Shown: in pieces, positions 33,038 through 41,027 of the stretch
Layout of the letters: every line of letters starts with the position of its first letter
Numbering within the stretch: the first letter of the stretch is position 1
Assembly: GCA_002399085.1 (NCBI GenBank)
Contig: DHCY01000027.1
Location: 100,797 to 156,287 of the forward strand
Source: Anaerolineaceae bacterium UBA4890
Lineage (GTDB): Bacteria > Chloroflexota > Anaerolineae > Anaerolineales > Anaerolineaceae
DNA length: 55,491 bases
Reading direction: 5' to 3'
The notes under the pieces: model-generated
Told to the model about the DNA's origin: nothing
The model's database searches: none
The model's input: only the letters and a program-made list of their open reading frames with translations
Made by a program: the position numbers and the translations under genes

Positions 33038-34048
33038 CTACTCCGGGTTAACCGACGTTACATCGCCAAGACCATTCACCTCGATCACCCAGCTGCTGCC
33101 AGGCTGGGCTAATTGGAACAGGTTGTAATCCGTGGTGCTGTATTCGTAACTATCGCTGCTCGCCAAGAAGGTGATCGTATACCGCTCGCTTGAATTGCCC
33201 AGCCGCTCGTTGGTTCCCAGGTTGGTCGTGGGCCAGAACGCGTCGGTACCTGAGCCATTTTCTGTCAGCGTGTCGACAACCACCCACTGCATGGTGTCAT
33301 AAGAGCAATATTCTTCGTACACCTTGTAATAACAGTCCTGCACCACCTCGCCGATGCCGGTTCCGGTATCGACTGTGTAGGGTGTACCGCACACCTCCTC
33401 CGAGTTTTGGGTGGGGTTGTCGGAATTATATTTGTAACGCAGCTGGCAATCGTATGCCTGGGCGTTGAAGGGTATGTCTGCTTTCCAATCGCTGGCGCGC
33501 ACCAGCTGGTAGGCTTCCAGTGCCACCTGGCGCTGCCAGGAAGTGCTGGAAACAGTGGCATCCATCTTGTCGGTCTGGTTCATGCGGATAAAATACATCG
33601 TCCCAAAAAAACAGCAAACCAGCAGCACCAGCGCTATGACAATGATCGCCCATTTTGGGATCGGTTTGCGTTCGGTTTGAACTGTGGAGGGGGTGCTGGG
33701 AATGGATGGTTCCGGGATCGGAGCCGGTTCTTCCGCGGTCAAAATGCCTGTCGGTCGCGAGGTTGCCCCAATGGTCAGGTCGCCGCCGCAATTCACACAA
33801 ACCTGGGCGTCTGCCAGGTTGCGTGTGCCGCAATAGGGGCAATGCTTGTCCGGACCAGATTTCGCCATTCGGATCAGCGCTTCGTCTTTGATAAAATTGA
33901 AAGTTTCCGGGTCAACCCGTTCAAAATGGACATTGATTGGTTGCGGCGCACCGCAGGATGTGCATGATTTGATTGCCCCCGGGTTGCGTGTTCCACAACT
34001 ATCGCAAGTCCAGACTAATTCGATGTATCCGAGCACTTTTCTAGCCAT
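33038..34048 (-). CDS. Membrane protein with N-terminal RanBP2-type zinc finger
   Basis: A 336-residue protein. Residues 13-32 fit the RanBP2 zinc-finger pattern exactly: Trp13, Cys15-x2-Cys18, Asn22, Cys29-x2-Cys32. A second, ordinary zinc ribbon follows (Cys70, Cys73, Cys84, Cys87). A Pro/Ser-rich linker and one transmembrane helix (about 133-155) lead to an extracytoplasmic domain with several Cys (CQLRYKY, EEVCGTPY, DCYYKVYEEYCSYD) that may form disulfides. GGGAG lies 7 bases before the ATG. Function unknown. The order suggests a cytoplasmic sensing or protein-binding module coupled to an outer domain. Confidence 0.85.
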   Translation of the reverse strand: MARKVLGYIELVWTCDSCGTRNPGAIKSCTSCGAPQPINVHFERVDPETFNFIKDEALIRMAKSGPDKHCPYCGTRNLADAQVCVNCGGDLTIGATSRPTGILTAEEPAPIPEPSIPSTPSTVQTERKPIPKWAIIVIALVLLVCCFFGTMYFIRMNQTDKMDATVSSTSWQRQVALEAYQLVRASDWKADIPFNAQAYDCQLRYKYNSDNPTQNSEEVCGTPYTVDTGTGIGEVVQDCYYKVYEEYCSYDTMQWVVVDTLTENGSGTDAFWPTTNLGTNERLGNSSERYTITFLASSDSYEYSTTDYNLFQLAQPGSSWVIEVNGLGDVTSVNPE

Positions 34049-34175
34049 ATCTCAACTCCCAAAAGCTAAGTTCATCAGTATATTAAGTATAGCAGAGCTT
34101 GGAAATTCTTAATGGAATTAATGTAGGAATACTACCTCATCAGCGGTCTGTGAAAAACGACGGTACGGTCGGTCG

Positions 34176-34775
34176 CTATTTTATCGTCGCCTGGACTGCC
34201 TTGAGACCGAGGATTGCCATTAGCGGGATGCTGCCTAAAACAAGGGGTATATAAACAGTAAAAGACAACGCCAGCAGTGCCAGCATAACCGATGAAATGA
34301 TCAATGCGTAAAACGGCTGCTTCAGAATGACCACCAGACCGTTTTTCCATGCCAGCTTTAGCGTCTGTTCTTCCTGCAAAAAATAACATGAAAGGCTGAA
34401 GAACTGCCAGATGATCCAGAGCACGCCCATGATGATTGTGATGATTGTCAGAGTTGGGGCAGACATAAGCTGGGAATTGTAATAAAACCAGATATTAGTC
34501 GACAACACCAACAACACCACCAGGTTGATCGCCCCCCAGCCAAGGCTCTTAACGAGGGACTTTTTAAAGCCATTCCAAAAGCCAATCAGCCCGCTGCGTT
34601 CGCGGTGGGTCAGGTCGAGCGTTTCCTGGTAGATCCCAAACAGGGCGGCTGGCAGCAAAACCACGGTCAGGCTCACCAAAATTGCTACCAATGAGACTAC
34701 CACCTGGTTGCCCCAATCGTTCCACCATAGTTTTAACGAATCAACAATAACATCAAAAGCTTGTGCTGGTTTCAT
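34176..34775 (-). CDS. Small integral membrane protein (DUF624/YesL-like)
   Basis: A 199-residue protein with five or six membrane helices. The N-terminal half (LWWNDWGNQVVVSLVAILVS, then ALFGIYQETLDLTHRERSG) resembles DUF624/YesL-type proteins, but the match is loose. The ATG at 34775 is preferred over the GTG two codons earlier because AAGGTG is just upstream. Role unknown. It is divergent from the isochorismatase gene across 48 bases and upstream of, and co-directional with, the zinc-finger gene. Confidence 0.7.
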   Translation of the reverse strand: MKPAQAFDVIVDSLKLWWNDWGNQVVVSLVAILVSLTVVLLPAALFGIYQETLDLTHRERSGLIGFWNGFKKSLVKSLGWGAINLVVLLVLSTNIWFYYNSQLMSAPTLTIITIIMGVLWIIWQFFSLSCYFLQEEQTLKLAWKNGLVVILKQPFYALIISSVMLALLALSFTVYIPLVLGSIPLMAILGLKAVQATIK

Positions 34776-34823
34776 ATTCACCTTGGCTACAAATTATAAT
34801 GGTTATGTCAAAGTGGAGGTATT

Positions 34824-35363
34824 GTGCTTGAGATAGAAAAAGCTTTCATAGTGGTCATCGATGTGCAGGGCAACCTGGCAAAAGTAGTTACCGAATCTGA
34901 ACTCGTCAACCAAAATGTGCGCAGGCTCGTCCAGGGCAGCCTGGAGTTGGGTTTGCCCATCTTCCTCACCGCCCAGGCTCCTGGCAAAATTGGTCATACC
35001 ACCGACTCAATTCGCGCGCTTCTGCCTGATCATTACGAATACCCCCGCACCAGCTTCAGCATTTGGGAAGATGAAAAACTGCGAAGTGCCATCCAGCAAT
35101 CTGGCAAAAAACAAGCCCTTCTTTGCGGCTTTGAGAGTCACATCTGTCTCTATCAGAGCGCCATCGACTTGCAGGCGAATGGTTTTGAGGTTTGGATGGT
35201 TGCTGACGCCGTCTCTTCCCGTTTTTTAACCAATAAAGAAATTGCCCTGGGCGAATTAAGAGGCGAAGGCATCCACCTGACCAGCGTCGAGATGACGCTC
35301 TTTGCTCTCATGCGTGATGCCAGCCATCCAGCGTTTAAGGCGGTCTCAAGAATTATCCGCTGA
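34824..35363 (+). CDS. Isochorismatase-family cysteine hydrolase
   Basis: A 179-residue alpha/beta hydrolase of the isochorismatase/nicotinamidase fold. Asp13 (VIDVQGNL) and the nucleophile Cys108 (FESHICLYQSA) of the catalytic triad are present. The third residue, normally Lys before an aromatic-Ser-x-Phe stretch, appears to be Arg75 (YPRTSFSIW). Family members cleave isochorismate, nicotinamide or other amides; the substrate is unknown. Start is GTG with GGAGG 6 bases upstream. Confidence 0.87.
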   Translation: MLEIEKAFIVVIDVQGNLAKVVTESELVNQNVRRLVQGSLELGLPIFLTAQAPGKIGHTTDSIRALLPDHYEYPRTSFSIWEDEKLRSAIQQSGKKQALLCGFESHICLYQSAIDLQANGFEVWMVADAVSSRFLTNKEIALGELRGEGIHLTSVEMTLFALMRDASHPAFKAVSRIIR

Positions 35364-35436
35364 AATCATGCGGCAAATATACGTAACTCTTATAAATAAC
35401 AATTACTATTGATTGAATCTGTTGAATGGAGAACTT

Positions 35437-36822
35437 ATGACGACTGAGTCAATGCCCGTAAAAAAGAAAAAGAAATCCGGATGGTGGTTGACCATCTTAA
35501 TCCTATTGGTGATAGCAGGTGCGGTCTTCCTGTTCAATATCTACCGACAGCAGCAAACCCGTGAAGCCGCGATAGCCGAATTACGGACCACGCCTTTTAC
35601 CCGCGAAACCCTGCAAACCACCATAAGCGGTACCGGAAACGTCCGCCCACGCCAATCCATTGTCCTTACCTGGCAGACCAGTGGAACGGTCGCTTCAGTG
35701 GAAGTTGAAGAAGGCGACCTGGTTGAGAAAGATCAGATTCTGCTCAGCCTGGACGAAAACGACCTGCCCGCTGAGATCATCCAGGCATCCCTGAATAAAA
35801 TCACTGCCACCCAGGCACTCGACCAGCTGGATGCCAACATTTTGCTGCAGCGTGCTACCCTGAACAATAATATCGAATCGGTGCAATCTGCAATTAATGA
35901 CCTTGAAACGCAGCTGCTTAACCTCGAATCGCGTGAATGCGAAACCTGGCGCACAGACAACCTGCGCAGCGATTACGACACTGCCTTGGAAGCATACCAG
36001 AATTGGCCTTCGGAGACCGGGTGGCTGCGCGTACAGGCTGCCAAAACTGCCCTCGATTTTTGCGACCCCCAGGTGATCTCACAGCAAATCAACAGCGTAC
36101 AGAGCCAGCTGGACCTGCAGAAAGAAAATGAGTCGATGTGGCGGCAGGATCTGGAAAAAATCCAATTCGGTCCGGATCCGGTGGAGGTTGAAAAGCTGGA
36201 ATTGCAGCTCAGCCTGGCAGAGAAACAACTCGCGACTCAATTCATCAAAGCACCTTTTGATGGAACCCTGCTGAGCCTCGTGCAGGTTTCAGGTGATCAG
36301 GTCAGACCCGGCACTGTTGCTGGCGAAGTTGCCGATATCAGTGAAATGTTCGTCGAAGTTCCCATTTCCGAGGTCGATATCCCTGCCATTCAAATTGGTC
36401 AATCCGTTAGTCTGTTTTTCGATGCCTATTTTGAAGAGGAATTCTCGGGCGTCGTATCCGATATTTCTTCAACTGCCGATCGCAGCACGGGTGTCGTCAA
36501 TTACACTGTCACAATCAAACTTGAAGATCAATCAGACAGAATCAAACCCGGCATGACTGCGGCTGTCAGCATCCTGACCGATGAAAAGCCAGGTGCGTTG
36601 GTGATTCCCGCCGATTCGATCTTCTCTCGTGATGGTCTCGATTACGTCTACGTCCTGCGAAATGGCAACCCCGAAATGGTGCAGGTAACAGTTGGTGCAT
36701 ACTCGAACCAACTGATCGAAGTGCTCGGAACTACCATCGCCGAGGGTGAGCTGATCGTGGTCAACCCACCGATCGACCTCCTTTCCAGTTTCCGCATGGG
36801 TCCGGGTTCAAGGTTTCGTTGA
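35437..36822 (+). CDS. HlyD/MacA-like periplasmic adaptor (membrane fusion) protein
   Basis: A 461-residue adaptor with a Lys-rich N-terminus and one transmembrane helix (about 14-35), a biotinyl-lipoyl-like half motif (VASVEVEEGDLVEKDQILL), a long coiled-coil hairpin (about 105-235), the second lipoyl half (FIKAPFDGTLLSLVQVSGDQV) and beta-barrel domains. GGAG is upstream of the ATG; the longer frame at 35413 uses TTG. Its stop shares bases with the start of the ATPase gene, so the three genes form one export operon of the MacAB type. Lack of an outer membrane protein gene fits a monoderm or thin-envelope host, an inference. Confidence 0.93.
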   Translation: MTTESMPVKKKKKSGWWLTILILLVIAGAVFLFNIYRQQQTREAAIAELRTTPFTRETLQTTISGTGNVRPRQSIVLTWQTSGTVASVEVEEGDLVEKDQILLSLDENDLPAEIIQASLNKITATQALDQLDANILLQRATLNNNIESVQSAINDLETQLLNLESRECETWRTDNLRSDYDTALEAYQNWPSETGWLRVQAAKTALDFCDPQVISQQINSVQSQLDLQKENESMWRQDLEKIQFGPDPVEVEKLELQLSLAEKQLATQFIKAPFDGTLLSLVQVSGDQVRPGTVAGEVADISEMFVEVPISEVDIPAIQIGQSVSLFFDAYFEEEFSGVVSDISSTADRSTGVVNYTVTIKLEDQSDRIKPGMTAAVSILTDEKPGALVIPADSIFSRDGLDYVYVLRNGNPEMVQVTVGAYSNQLIEVLGTTIAEGELIVVNPPIDLLSSFRMGPGSRFR

Positions 36823-37523
36823 TGATTGAAAACACACCTGCTCCTGTAATCAAGATCCGGGACCTCACCAAGGTCTTCCACCTCGGTGGAAGCAACGACG
36901 TGCATGCCTTGCGCGGTGTCAGCCTCGATATCTACCCCGGTGAGATGGTTGCCATCATGGGTCCCAGCGGATCGGGTAAATCGACACTGATGAACATGAT
37001 CGGCTGTCTCGATTCACCCACCAGCGGGGATTACTACCTGGACGGCTTGTTGGTATCCAACCTGGATGATGACGAACTTGCCGTCGTGCGCAATCGCAAA
37101 ATCGGATTTATCTTTCAAAAATACAACCTGCTCGCCCGCGCTACTGCAGTTGAAAACGTCGAGTTGCCCCTGCGTTACAGTGATGATCCAACCAACATCA
37201 CCGAGCGAGCCATAGAAATGCTCCAGCTGGTAGGGCTGGGTGACCGCCTCAAACACCAGCCAAACGAGCTTTCCGGGGGACAGCAGCAGCGCGTCGCCAT
37301 TGCCCGTGCGCTGGTGAATCATCCTGCCATTATTCTGGCAGACGAACCTACGGGTAACCTGGATTCTGTATCCGGGCAGGAAGTGATGGATTTGTTGTTG
37401 AAATTGAACCGCGAAAAGAGCACCACCATTGTGCTCGTGACCCACGACAAAGACGTTGCCAAACAGGCGCAGCGCACGATCCGGCTTTTCGATGGCAAAA
37501 TCATGGAAGGGGAGCAGCGCTGA
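36822..37523 (+). CDS. ABC transporter ATPase, MacB/LolD type
   Basis: A 233-residue ATPase with Walker A GPSGSGKST, signature LSGGQQQRVAIARAL, Walker B ILADEPTGNLD, and the switch His in VLVTHDKD. The ATG overlaps the previous gene's TGA (TGATG) and its own TGA overlaps the permease ATG, so translation is coupled. It energises export or lipoprotein/peptide handling by the MacB-like permease. Confidence 0.96.
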   Translation: MIENTPAPVIKIRDLTKVFHLGGSNDVHALRGVSLDIYPGEMVAIMGPSGSGKSTLMNMIGCLDSPTSGDYYLDGLLVSNLDDDELAVVRNRKIGFIFQKYNLLARATAVENVELPLRYSDDPTNITERAIEMLQLVGLGDRLKHQPNELSGGQQQRVAIARALVNHPAIILADEPTGNLDSVSGQEVMDLLLKLNREKSTTIVLVTHDKDVAKQAQRTIRLFDGKIMEGEQR

Positions 37524-38749
37524 TGTATATTCGAGTACTCAAAGAAGCCCTTACCAGCATTCTCTCCAACAAAATGCGCTCATTCCTGACCGTTTTGGGG
37601 ATCGTGATCGGTGTTGGCGCAGTTATCGGCATGTTGTCCATTGGCGCCGGAGCCTCAGACAGTATTTTGGGGCAGATCGAATCGATTGGTACTAATTCTA
37701 TCTACGTCATGCCTGGCGGAGACGACGAAATCACCAACCCCAAACCACTCACCCTAACCGATGCCAACGCACTGTCCAACCGTATCCGTGCCCCGCATAT
37801 TTTGCGGGTCACACCTGTGATGATGGGTCAGAGCTCTTTTTCTTTGGGGGATAGCCGGATTCAAACACAAGTTTTTGGCAGTTATCCGGAATATACCGAG
37901 ATTACCGGATTGGAAATAGCTGAGGGAGAATTCATCACCGCGTCAGATGTTGACACGCGCTCTTCAGTGGTCGTCATTGGTCCAGACCTGGCAGAAGGTT
38001 TATTTGGTCGCACCAGCGGCGTTGTGGGCAGTACGGTTCGCATCAACAATTTCCCTTACCGGGTGGTTGGCGTGGCTAAAGCCCAGGGTGGTAACCAGTT
38101 TAACAACCCTGACTTGCAGGCATACATGCCGATCACAACCATGCAATTGCGGGTGACCCGCCAGACCATCCCCGATCAGGTCCAATATATTATCATCCAG
38201 GCACAGGATTCCCAATCGATCGACCTGGCAATCAGTGAAGCCCAACAAGTGCTGCGCGAAACCCACCGGCTCACTCCCAGGCAGGGGAATGATTTTACCC
38301 TGACCAACCAGGAAGACATTCTCGATATTGCTAATCAGATCACCAACATTCTCACCATTTTCCTGGCAGGAATTGCCGGTATCTCCTTGCTCGTCGGTGG
38401 CATCGGAATTATGAACATCATGCTGGTCACGGTCACCGAACGCACCAACGAGATCGGTTTGCGTAAAGCCCTTGGCGCTCGCAAAGGCGATATAATGCTC
38501 CAGTTCCTGACGGAATCAGCCTTGCTCAGTCTGATTGGTGGAATATTTGGCGTGATTTTGGGTTGGGGACTCGCCCAGATTGTTGGCACGATTGCCAGAA
38601 ACAGCGGCACTCCCCTGATCCCGGTTGTGCAGATTGAAGTGGTCTTGTTGGCAACCGTTTTCTCTACGCTGGTAGGCGTCTTTTTTGGCTGGTACCCCGC
38701 CCGCCAGGCAGCCAGCCTCCAGCCGGTTGATGCGCTGAGATATGAGTAA
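37523..38749 (+). CDS. MacB-like ABC permease
   Basis: A 408-residue protein: helix 1 (about 20-45), a MacB periplasmic core domain (about 50-260, with VVGSTVRINNFPYRVVGV), and the FtsX domain with three further helices (GGIGIMNIMLVTVTERTNEI and GLRKALGARKGDI). It is the partner of the adaptor and ATPase upstream, forming a mechanotransmission-type exporter. The substrate is unknown. Confidence 0.95.
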   Translation: MYIRVLKEALTSILSNKMRSFLTVLGIVIGVGAVIGMLSIGAGASDSILGQIESIGTNSIYVMPGGDDEITNPKPLTLTDANALSNRIRAPHILRVTPVMMGQSSFSLGDSRIQTQVFGSYPEYTEITGLEIAEGEFITASDVDTRSSVVVIGPDLAEGLFGRTSGVVGSTVRINNFPYRVVGVAKAQGGNQFNNPDLQAYMPITTMQLRVTRQTIPDQVQYIIIQAQDSQSIDLAISEAQQVLRETHRLTPRQGNDFTLTNQEDILDIANQITNILTIFLAGIAGISLLVGGIGIMNIMLVTVTERTNEIGLRKALGARKGDIMLQFLTESALLSLIGGIFGVILGWGLAQIVGTIARNSGTPLIPVVQIEVVLLATVFSTLVGVFFGWYPARQAASLQPVDALRYE

Positions 38750-38762
38750 GCTATTCGCCTGA

Positions 38763-38837
38763 GTTCGTGCCGGTATCCCGACCGTTGATCGTGCCGGTTT
38801 CCTCGCCGGGCACGCGTTCTGACCGAATGTCTCCACC
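38763..38837. repeat. GTTCGTGCCGG repeat, copy 2
   Basis: GTTCGTGCCGGTATCC, TTGATCGTGCCGG and GCACGCGTTCTGACCGAATG-TCTCCAC, the same block order as at 30227-30316. Confidence 0.75.
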
Positions 38838-38856
38838 ACAAGGTCGTAGGGGCCAC

Positions 38857-38932
38857 TTGTAAGGTACGGCTTCCATGCCGTACCGTGCCGTGACCGCAAG
38901 TCGCGGGAGGCCGTGGAAGGCCTCCCTTACAA
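38857..38932. repeat. Composite palindromic element with TTGTAAGG ends
   Basis: TTGTAAGG (38857-38864) is the reverse complement of CCTTACAA (38925-38932). Nested inside are GGTACGGC-TTCCAT-GCCGTACC and GGAGGCC-GTGGA-AGGCCTCC. It lies after the permease gene, in the 365-base gap before the decarboxylase operon, along with the GTTCGTGCCGG repeat and the operon's terminator. Confidence 0.7.
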
Positions 38933-39061
38933 ATGAAAAAACATGTGTGGGAGACCATGGACCCTCACGAGGGCAGGGGACTCCCTTACAGAAGAACCCA
39001 CTGCTTTCGAAGGGGCGGGTTCCAAACTCGCCCAAATCTTGTCCAGCAAGAAGAGGTGATC

Positions 39062-39090
39062 AAAAAAAAACGCCTGCAACAGCAGGCGTT
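39062..39090 (-). terminator. Terminator of the decarboxylase operon
   Basis: On the minus strand AACGCCTGC/GCAGGCGTT with a 4-base loop is followed by nine T residues. It lies 25 bases after the mmdB-like stop codon. Confidence 0.9.
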
Positions 39091-39114
39091 TTCTGATCAA
39101 AAACCTAAAAAACC

Positions 39115-40236
39115 TTATCCACCGACACCCATAACCAACGCCAACAAAACGCCGCCGGCAATTACACTGCCAAGCTGACCAGCAGTGTTGGAACCCATGG
39201 CATGCATCAGGATAAAATTGGTCGGGTCCTCTTCCAGCGCCATCTTAGCCGATAAACGTCCAGCCATCGGGAATGCAGAAATCCCGCACGCCCCAATCAG
39301 CGGGTTGACCTTGCCCTTGGTAACCACAGCCATCAGCTTGCCAAAAAGCAATCCGGCGACAGTGTCGACGATAAAAGCCAGCAAACCGAGCGCCAAAATC
39401 AATATTGTGTCCGTGTTCAGGAAGCTTTGAGCGGTCATGGTCGAGCCGATTGCCAGCCCCAGGAAGAGCGTGGCGATATTGATCAGCTCGTTCTGTGCTG
39501 TCTTACTGAGGCGATCCACCACCAGTGCTTCCCGCAGAAGGTTGCCAAGCATCAGTGCTGCCATCAGAGGGGCGGCATCCGGCGCAACCAAGGCAACCAA
39601 GACCGTAACCAAAATCGGGAAGAGCACCAACGTCAGGCGCGAGACCGGCTTGGGCGAATATTCCATGCGGATCAGGCGTTCTTTGCGGGTGGTCATAAGC
39701 TTCATGATCGGGGGCTGTATGATCGGAATCAGGCTCATATAGGAATATGCTGCCACTGCAATCGGCGCGAGCAGATTTGGCGCGAGCCGTTCGCTGACGA
39801 AAATTGCGGTTGGACCATCAATGGCACCAATGCTGCCAATCGCCGCAGCCTCATTGAGTGGAAAGCCCAGCAAAATCGCCAGCAAAAGCGCGAAATATAT
39901 GCCAAACTGCCCGGCAGCCCCCAGCAAAACCAGGCTGGGCTGCGAGAGCAGCGGGCTGAAGTCGATCATTGCGCCCACGCCCACAAAAATCAGCAGTGGA
40001 AAAAGTTCGGTCTTGATTCCGGCATCATAGATGACTTTCATAAAACCGACTTCGTTCGACATGCCCAAATTTGCAAGCAAACAACCAAAGCCGATCGGCA
40101 GAAGCAACACAGGTTCGTATTCTTTCCAGATCGCCAGGTAGATCAACACCAATCCGACCAAAATCATGACCGCATTGCCCCAGGTAAACGCGGCAAAGCC
40201 TTTACCCAGGTCTTGTAACAATTGGGTGAAATCCAT
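39115..40236 (-). CDS. Na+-translocating decarboxylase beta subunit (OadB/GcdB/MmdB)
   Basis: A 373-residue integral membrane protein with about nine helices. It carries the family features LLPIGFGCLLANLG, LIFVGVGAMIDFSPLL, and the conserved SIGAIDGPTAIFVS, whose Asp lies in the Na+ pathway. It takes the carboxyl group from biotin and couples its release as CO2 to export of Na+. GGAGGAAGTC precedes the ATG. It is last in the operon, after the biotin carrier. Confidence 0.95.
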   Translation of the reverse strand: MDFTQLLQDLGKGFAAFTWGNAVMILVGLVLIYLAIWKEYEPVLLLPIGFGCLLANLGMSNEVGFMKVIYDAGIKTELFPLLIFVGVGAMIDFSPLLSQPSLVLLGAAGQFGIYFALLLAILLGFPLNEAAAIGSIGAIDGPTAIFVSERLAPNLLAPIAVAAYSYMSLIPIIQPPIMKLMTTRKERLIRMEYSPKPVSRLTLVLFPILVTVLVALVAPDAAPLMAALMLGNLLREALVVDRLSKTAQNELINIATLFLGLAIGSTMTAQSFLNTDTILILALGLLAFIVDTVAGLLFGKLMAVVTKGKVNPLIGACGISAFPMAGRLSAKMALEEDPTNFILMHAMGSNTAGQLGSVIAGGVLLALVMGVGG

Positions 40237-40246
40237 TGACTTCCTC

Positions 40247-40666
40247 CTACCCTTCGAAAGTCATGATCGGTTGATTGTGTTTCACCAAATCACCAGGGTT
40301 CACGTGGATGGATGCAATCTTGCCATTCCGGTCAGCCTTGATCGAATTTTTCATCTTCATCGCTTCCAGCACATAAAGCTCCTGCCCAATGCTAACACCC
40401 TGACCTTCTTTCACCTCAATCGAGACGATCACACCCGGCAGGGGTGCGTTCAGGGTCTGGCTGCCAGCCGCAACTGGAACCGGCGCAGGCGTTACAGGTG
40501 CGACCGGTGTGGATGCGCTGCTGCTGTTTGCCGGGGTGGAAGCTTGCTCATCTTCTGGCCAAACTTCGTAGGTCCTTCCATCCACTTCGGCGATGATTGG
40601 TCTGGCATTCAAATCGTTCAGGGTTACCTGGTATTGTTTTCCTTCAATGGTGAGATTAACTTTCAT
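40247..40666 (-). CDS. Biotin carboxyl-carrier (decarboxylase gamma) subunit
   Basis: A 139-residue protein with an N-terminal domain, a Pro/Ala/Ser-rich flexible linker (about 42-68) and a biotinyl domain (70-139). The biotin-attachment Lys104 is in EAMKMKN. It shuttles carboxyl groups from the carboxyltransferase to the beta subunit. It overlaps the OadG-like gene by 4 bases. Confidence 0.95.
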   Translation of the reverse strand: MKVNLTIEGKQYQVTLNDLNARPIIAEVDGRTYEVWPEDEQASTPANSSSASTPVAPVTPAPVPVAAGSQTLNAPLPGVIVSIEVKEGQGVSIGQELYVLEAMKMKNSIKADRNGKIASIHVNPGDLVKHNQPIMTFEG

Positions 40667-41019
40667 CGGTTCCGTCCTCTGATGGTGTTTGAATAGAGTT
40701 GTTGGGTTCTGCCGGCAGTCAGCCAGGCGTTATCCGAACTCGCAGGTGTTGAGTGGGGGGCGAAAGCGTTTATTGCCGCCTGGCTTTGCAGCGCCCAGGC
40801 AACCGCAATCGCAGCCGCGAGTGCACCGTTATGGTCATTGGCAGGAGCTTTTTCGGTTTCGACAGCAATTACTTCAGCAAACGGCTCTTCTTCTTCGGCT
40901 TCCGGTTTGTTGGTCAGTTTCACCAGTAACGCCATGATGCCCCACAGAGCCAAAATCATCACAAAAACCAGCGCCATGCCGATCGCGGTGATCAATAAAC
41001 CTTGTTGAAATGTTGTCAT
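40663..41019 (-). CDS. OadG/MmdD-like small membrane subunit
   Basis: A 118-residue protein with one N-terminal membrane helix (about 8-30), an acidic segment (EAEEEEPF) and an Ala-rich tail that ends RGRNR. This matches the stabilising gamma/delta subunit of Na+ pumps, though the Ala-rich part is diverged. It links the carboxyltransferase upstream (9-base gap) and the biotin carrier downstream (4-base overlap). Confidence 0.88.
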   Translation of the reverse strand: MTTFQQGLLITAIGMALVFVMILALWGIMALLVKLTNKPEAEEEEPFAEVIAVETEKAPANDHNGALAAAIAVAWALQSQAAINAFAPHSTPASSDNAWLTAGRTQQLYSNTIRGRNR

Positions 41020-41027
41020 GTTACCGC

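Noticed and set aside
39427..40218. 263-codon plus-strand frame as a gene
   Set aside because: It lies entirely antisense to the well-supported decarboxylase beta subunit and its translation has no domain or hydrophobic pattern.
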